Shown here in pieces: positions 45,330 through 48,322 of a stretch of DNA of 48,322 nt. The notes under the pieces are model-generated. The model made no database searches and was not told where the DNA came from. It saw only the letters and a program-made list of their open reading frames with translations. The DNA is from Paenibacillus terrae (GTDB taxonomy: Bacteria; Bacillota; Bacilli; Paenibacillales; Paenibacillaceae), in assembly GCF_005217525.1 (NCBI RefSeq), contig NZ_PNXQ01000001.1:1-48322 (forward strand). The letters run 5' to 3'. Within the stretch, counting starts at the first letter, position 1. Each line of letters begins with the position of its first letter. The position numbers and the translations under genes are program-made.

Positions 45330-45358
45330 ATTTTAACATGTTCAGAGTCTCGTGTCAT
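45330..45358 (-). promoter_or_regulatory. clpP-clpX promoter (sigma-A)
   Basis: On the minus strand, -35 ATGACA (45358-45353) and -10 TAAAAT (45335-45330) are 17 bases apart. The 5' leader is about 105 bases. The remaining sequence between here and the tig terminator has no gene, only a short hairpin (AAAGTGC/GCACTTT at 45482-45503) and two TGTACAT copies. Confidence 0.65.
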
Positions 45359-45536
45359 ATTTTCAACCGCTCATATATAGAGTTCGAGCTGTTATACAAC
45401 GTACTTAGCTGAGACCTTCTCATATTTAACCATGTTTCGTATGTATGTGCAAATGTACAGCAGTGACTTATGTACAACAATAAAGTGCAACTCACAGCAC
45501 TTTCCATAAACGACTAAAATATGGATTACCCAAGGT

Positions 45537-45572
45537 AAAAATAAGGCACGTAACTTTCACTACGTGCCTTAT
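45537..45572 (-). terminator. Rho-independent terminator after tig
   Basis: ATAAGGCACGTA (45541-45552) pairs perfectly with TACGTGCCTTAT (45561-45572); on the minus strand TTTTT follows. It ends the tig transcript about 60 bases after the stop. Confidence 0.92.
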
Positions 45573-45632
45573 CCCTATCTAATTGCTAGGTTGCAGCCTG
45601 TGCGGCATACCCCATATATTCTATCGTTTGAA

Positions 45633-46946
45633 TTACTCGGCAGCTTCAGCTGGCGCTTCGACTTCTTTGCTGTTTTCCAACAACAAAGCGATCGTTTTGC
45701 GCAGTGAAATTTCTTCTTTCAGGTTTGCGAACGAACCGTTACCTTCCAGAATACTGCGAATTTCTTCAACCGAACGTTTGTAAGCTTCAGCCATGTTTTT
45801 CAGTTCTTCATCAATTTCCGCTTCGGAAACTTCGATGTTTTCCGCTTTAGCCACTTGCTCCAGCACGAGGTTGTTGCGTACACGCTTCTCAGCATCCACC
45901 TTCATTTGCGCTTCCAGATCTTCCTGGCTTTGGCCGGAGAATCCGAGGAACATCTCAAGATTCATGCCTTGGCTACGCAGACGGTTGTCGAAATCGCGAA
46001 CCATGTTTTGCACTTCACTTTTGATCATCGCTTCAGGAATGTCGATTGTTGCGTTCTCAGCAACCTTCTCCACTACCGCACCCTCACGGGCAGCTTTAGC
46101 TTCGTTTTCCTTACGCTCCAGCAGTTGCTTTTTCAAGTCTTCCTTGAATTCAGCCAGTGTATCAAATTCACTTACATCTTTTGCAAATTCATCATCCAGT
46201 TCAGGAAGAACCTTGCGTTTCAGTTCATGAACTTTCACTTTGAAGACTGCTTGTTTGCCAGCGAGATCAGCAGAATGGTAGTTCTCAGGGAACGTTACTT
46301 CAACGTCCTTGGAATCGCCTGTGTGCAAACCGATCACTTGCTCTTCAAAGCCAGGAATGAACGTATTGGAACCCAGCTCCAGAGAATACTTCTCAGCTTG
46401 TCCGCCTTCGAATGGTACACCATCAACAGAACCGTCGAAGTCGATAATAGCCGTATCGCCGGATTGTGCAGCATCTTCATCAACGACAACCAGCTCAGCA
46501 TGACGTTGTTGCAAACGCTCCAGCTCTTGAGCCAGTTCTTCGTCAGTTACTTCGAGTTTGCTTACAGGCACTTCTACGCCTTTGTAATCACCCAAAGTCA
46601 CTTCAGGTTTAACAGTAACCTTGGCTTTGAATTTGAAGGATTCGCCTTTAGCGAATTGATCAATTTCAACGTCAGGGCTGTCTACCGGGAAAATATCCGT
46701 TTTTTCTACAGCTTGGCTGTAGGCTTCTGGCAGCAGGAAGTCAATTGCATCCTGATACAAGCTTTCAATACCATAACGTTTTTCAAAAATAGGACGTGGT
46801 ACTTTACCTTTACGGAATCCTGGTACACTTACTTGTTTAGCCACTTTATTAAAAGCTTTGTCGAGTGCAGCGGCTACACGATCCGCGTTAACCTCAACTT
46901 CAAGAACCCCAAGGTTCTTCTCTATTTTCTCCCAAGTTGCTTTCAT
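45633..46946 (-). CDS. tig: Trigger factor chaperone
   Basis: 437 residues. A ribosome-bound chaperone with peptidyl-prolyl isomerase activity. The N-terminal ribosome-binding domain has the GFRKGKVPRPIFEKRYG signature (about 42-58). The FKBP-like domain (about 155-245) has SGDTAIIDFDGSVDGVPFEGG, and the helical C-terminal arms follow. It has its own promoter and terminator, so it is a single-gene unit beside clpP-clpX. Confidence 0.97.
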   Translation of the reverse strand: MKATWEKIEKNLGVLEVEVNADRVAAALDKAFNKVAKQVSVPGFRKGKVPRPIFEKRYGIESLYQDAIDFLLPEAYSQAVEKTDIFPVDSPDVEIDQFAKGESFKFKAKVTVKPEVTLGDYKGVEVPVSKLEVTDEELAQELERLQQRHAELVVVDEDAAQSGDTAIIDFDGSVDGVPFEGGQAEKYSLELGSNTFIPGFEEQVIGLHTGDSKDVEVTFPENYHSADLAGKQAVFKVKVHELKRKVLPELDDEFAKDVSEFDTLAEFKEDLKKQLLERKENEAKAAREGAVVEKVAENATIDIPEAMIKSEVQNMVRDFDNRLRSQGMNLEMFLGFSGQSQEDLEAQMKVDAEKRVRNNLVLEQVAKAENIEVSEAEIDEELKNMAEAYKRSVEEIRSILEGNGSFANLKEEISLRKTIALLLENSKEVEAPAEAAE

Positions 46947-47017
46947 TTTATGCTTTCCCCTCCAACAAAATCTTCACTTAGTTTTCATATGATCAACGCA
47001 CACAAAATAACCACTAT

Positions 47018-47046
47018 AGTATATCTAACATTACTATCTTTTTCAA
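47018..47046 (-). promoter_or_regulatory. tig promoter (sigma-A)
   Basis: On the minus strand, -35 TTGAAA (47046-47041) and -10 TATACT (47023-47018) are 17 bases apart. It lies about 70 bases before the tig ATG. Confidence 0.8.
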
Positions 47047-47088
47047 GGGCAGCCCCTTGAATGCTTCACAGGTAAACGTTTCCGACCG

Positions 47089-48000
47089 TTATGGAGTGCT
47101 CATTCCCGCCGCTACGAATAGACGCATCGACCGGTATACCTGTTCAAAACGGAAGCGCAATGCATCGGTAATGCCATATATAGCACGGGTTTCTTCCTCA
47201 TCCTTGTTGCCACTCAGACTCTCCGATACCGTCTGATGGAGTGCTGCCGCCCAAATATCTGGCATCCCGTCCTCCTCCACCAGCATTGACCTGTAATCTT
47301 TCGTGCCGTACACTGCCATCACATACTGCGACCATAGCTCCTGCGCAAAATAGAACAGCGTAGGCTCATGTACCTCAGTCTGATCGGCCACCCGCTCCAG
47401 AATACGCATAATCGGCTCAGGAAATTCATCCGGCTGCAGCGGAATCGACTCAATTTCGATCTCCGCCTTTTCATCTCCCCGGCTGATTTCGATCGTCCCT
47501 TCCATTCCACGTCGCCGTAGTGTCTGCAAAACACGGAATTGAAGCAGAGGGTGGATTTCCCGTTCCTTAATCCACTTAAGCAGCGCATCGTCGATTTCCG
47601 GCAGATCCAGATAAGACAGTTGTTCCAGCGCTAAAATCGTCTGTTCCGACAACGGTTCATCCATAGCCATATGTAGCAGCTTGTTGCCGTAGCCTGCGTC
47701 CTGCTCCTGCTTGAAGCGTACATGTCGACGGGCCAGCTCTGCTTCATTGATCTCATCATCTGCCGTAGCGTCCGTTTCCGCCCCTCTGTCGGCATACTGT
47801 GGAAATGCGGCCTCCAGCCATTGTAAAAGGGCCTCCCACTCTTCGTACTGCTTCTGTTCCTGTCCCTGACACTGTATCAAAAAACGCAGCATCGCCATCG
47901 CCTCTCCGTAACGCTCGTTTTCAAGCATCACAGTGAGTTGAATTTGATAGTAATCCAATGTCTTCGGAAACAATACAATATTATTTTCTTTTGTCGTCAC
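47089..48000 (-). CDS. YsoA-like protein of unknown function
   Basis: 303 residues, acidic, no signal peptide or membrane segment. It is mostly helical in appearance (MTTKENNIVLFPKTLDYYQIQL start, then Glu/Gln/Leu-rich helices) with patterns reminiscent of TPR or HEAT-type repeats but no clear repeat unit. It sits directly upstream of tig, where B. subtilis has ysoA, annotated as a TPR-repeat protein, so orthology is proposed from position and size. The GTG start at 48000 has AAAGGA upstream. No function is claimed. Confidence 0.7.
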   Translation of the reverse strand: MTTKENNIVLFPKTLDYYQIQLTVMLENERYGEAMAMLRFLIQCQGQEQKQYEEWEALLQWLEAAFPQYADRGAETDATADDEINEAELARRHVRFKQEQDAGYGNKLLHMAMDEPLSEQTILALEQLSYLDLPEIDDALLKWIKEREIHPLLQFRVLQTLRRRGMEGTIEISRGDEKAEIEIESIPLQPDEFPEPIMRILERVADQTEVHEPTLFYFAQELWSQYVMAVYGTKDYRSMLVEEDGMPDIWAAALHQTVSESLSGNKDEEETRAIYGITDALRFRFEQVYRSMRLFVAAGMSTP

Positions 48001-48056
48001 CTTGGAGTCCTTTATTCAAGGCACCCCCTCTCCTCCGCAAGCTAAAGTATTTGTAG

Positions 48057-48086
48057 ATTATATGAGAAACAGCGGCCGAAGTCCAA
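48057..48086 (-). promoter_or_regulatory. Promoter of the ysoA-like gene
   Basis: On the minus strand, -35 TTGGAC (48086-48081) and -10 TATAAT (48062-48057) are 18 bases apart, about 57 bases before the GTG start. It is divergent from the tRNA promoter. Confidence 0.7.
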
Positions 48087-48210
48087 CCTCTCGTCTTCCA
48101 CATATTCACCTGTATTCTAGCATACCCTTTTATAAGGCAAAAAAAACCACACATCTACTCCAAACTTATGTCGCATAAAGGCTAAAACAATCAAATAATA
48201 TAAAAAAGAC

Positions 48211-48239
48211 TTGAATCTTTTTTGCCCATGTGATATATT
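48211..48239 (+). promoter_or_regulatory. tRNA-Arg promoter (sigma-A)
   Basis: On the plus strand, -35 TTGAAT (48211-48216) and -10 TATATT (48234-48239) are 17 bases apart. It lies 20 bases before the tRNA. Confidence 0.8.
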
Positions 48240-48259
48240 AATATTCGCTTGAATTTTAT

Positions 48260-48322
<63 letters not shown>

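Noticed and set aside
45855..47060. Long 401-codon open frame antisense to tig
   Set aside because: It lies opposite the conserved tig gene; the translation is Phe/Arg/Leu-rich shadow sequence with no domain and no promoter on that strand.

Overview
The window looks like a chromosomal core region of a spore-forming member of the Bacillales, most likely Paenibacillus (P. polymyxa-like). This rests on gene content and order: sporulation genes (safA, spo0B, spoIVFA/B, a spoIIB-like gene, spoVID), a valS T-box, and the backbone tig-clpX-lonB-lon-engB-hemA...hemL-spoVID-valS-folC-maf-radC-mreBCD-minCD-spoIVFAB-rplU-prp-rpmA-spo0B-obg-pheB known from Bacillus subtilis. Differences from B. subtilis, as I remember it, include murC, rng, ispG, clpP and siroheme genes inserted here, and no comC, ysxE or thrC. 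No mobile element, CRISPR array or phage gene was seen. All protein genes are on the minus strand; a tRNA-Arg cut by the right edge is the only plus-strand gene.

Transcription runs from right to left. At the right edge are tRNA-Arg (+), a ysoA-like gene, then tig, clpP-clpX, ispG, lonB, lon and engB: chaperone and protease functions interrupted by one isoprenoid gene. Next is the tetrapyrrole cluster hemA-hemX-sirC-like-hemC-cobA/hemD fusion-hemB-hemL, which builds uroporphyrinogen III from glutamyl-tRNA and also carries siroheme-branch enzymes. It ends with an overlapping RluA-type pseudouridine synthase. The sporulation gene spoVID and the T-box-controlled valS-folC-murC run follow.

The middle block holds a spoIIB-like SPOR protein behind a near-perfect sigma-E-type promoter, a DUF4321 protein, maf, radC, mreBCD (cell shape) and minCD (division site). 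A terminator pair separates it from spoIVFA-spoIVFB (pro-sigma-K processing) and rng. rplU-prp-rpmA has its own promoter and a structured leader. It encodes L27 with a cleavable N-terminus together with the protease that cleaves it.

The left block has spo0B-obgE (sporulation phosphorelay and GTPase), then pheB-hom-thrB-pheA-ilvE (amino-acid synthesis, no thrC), then safA. The last 350 bases at the left edge contain no gene. They carry two tandem promoters, a boxA-like sequence and leader hairpins of an rRNA operon whose 16S gene should begin just outside the window.

I found no clearly new multi-gene system. The best leads are regulatory or start-site details: a CTG start for mreC, a sigma-E-like promoter on spoIIB, a phased direct repeat upstream of hemA, a possible pseudoknot in the rplU leader, a membrane-anchored Spo0B and an RNase G without its zinc-link tail. 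Promoters, operators and terminators were read by eye and are predictions.
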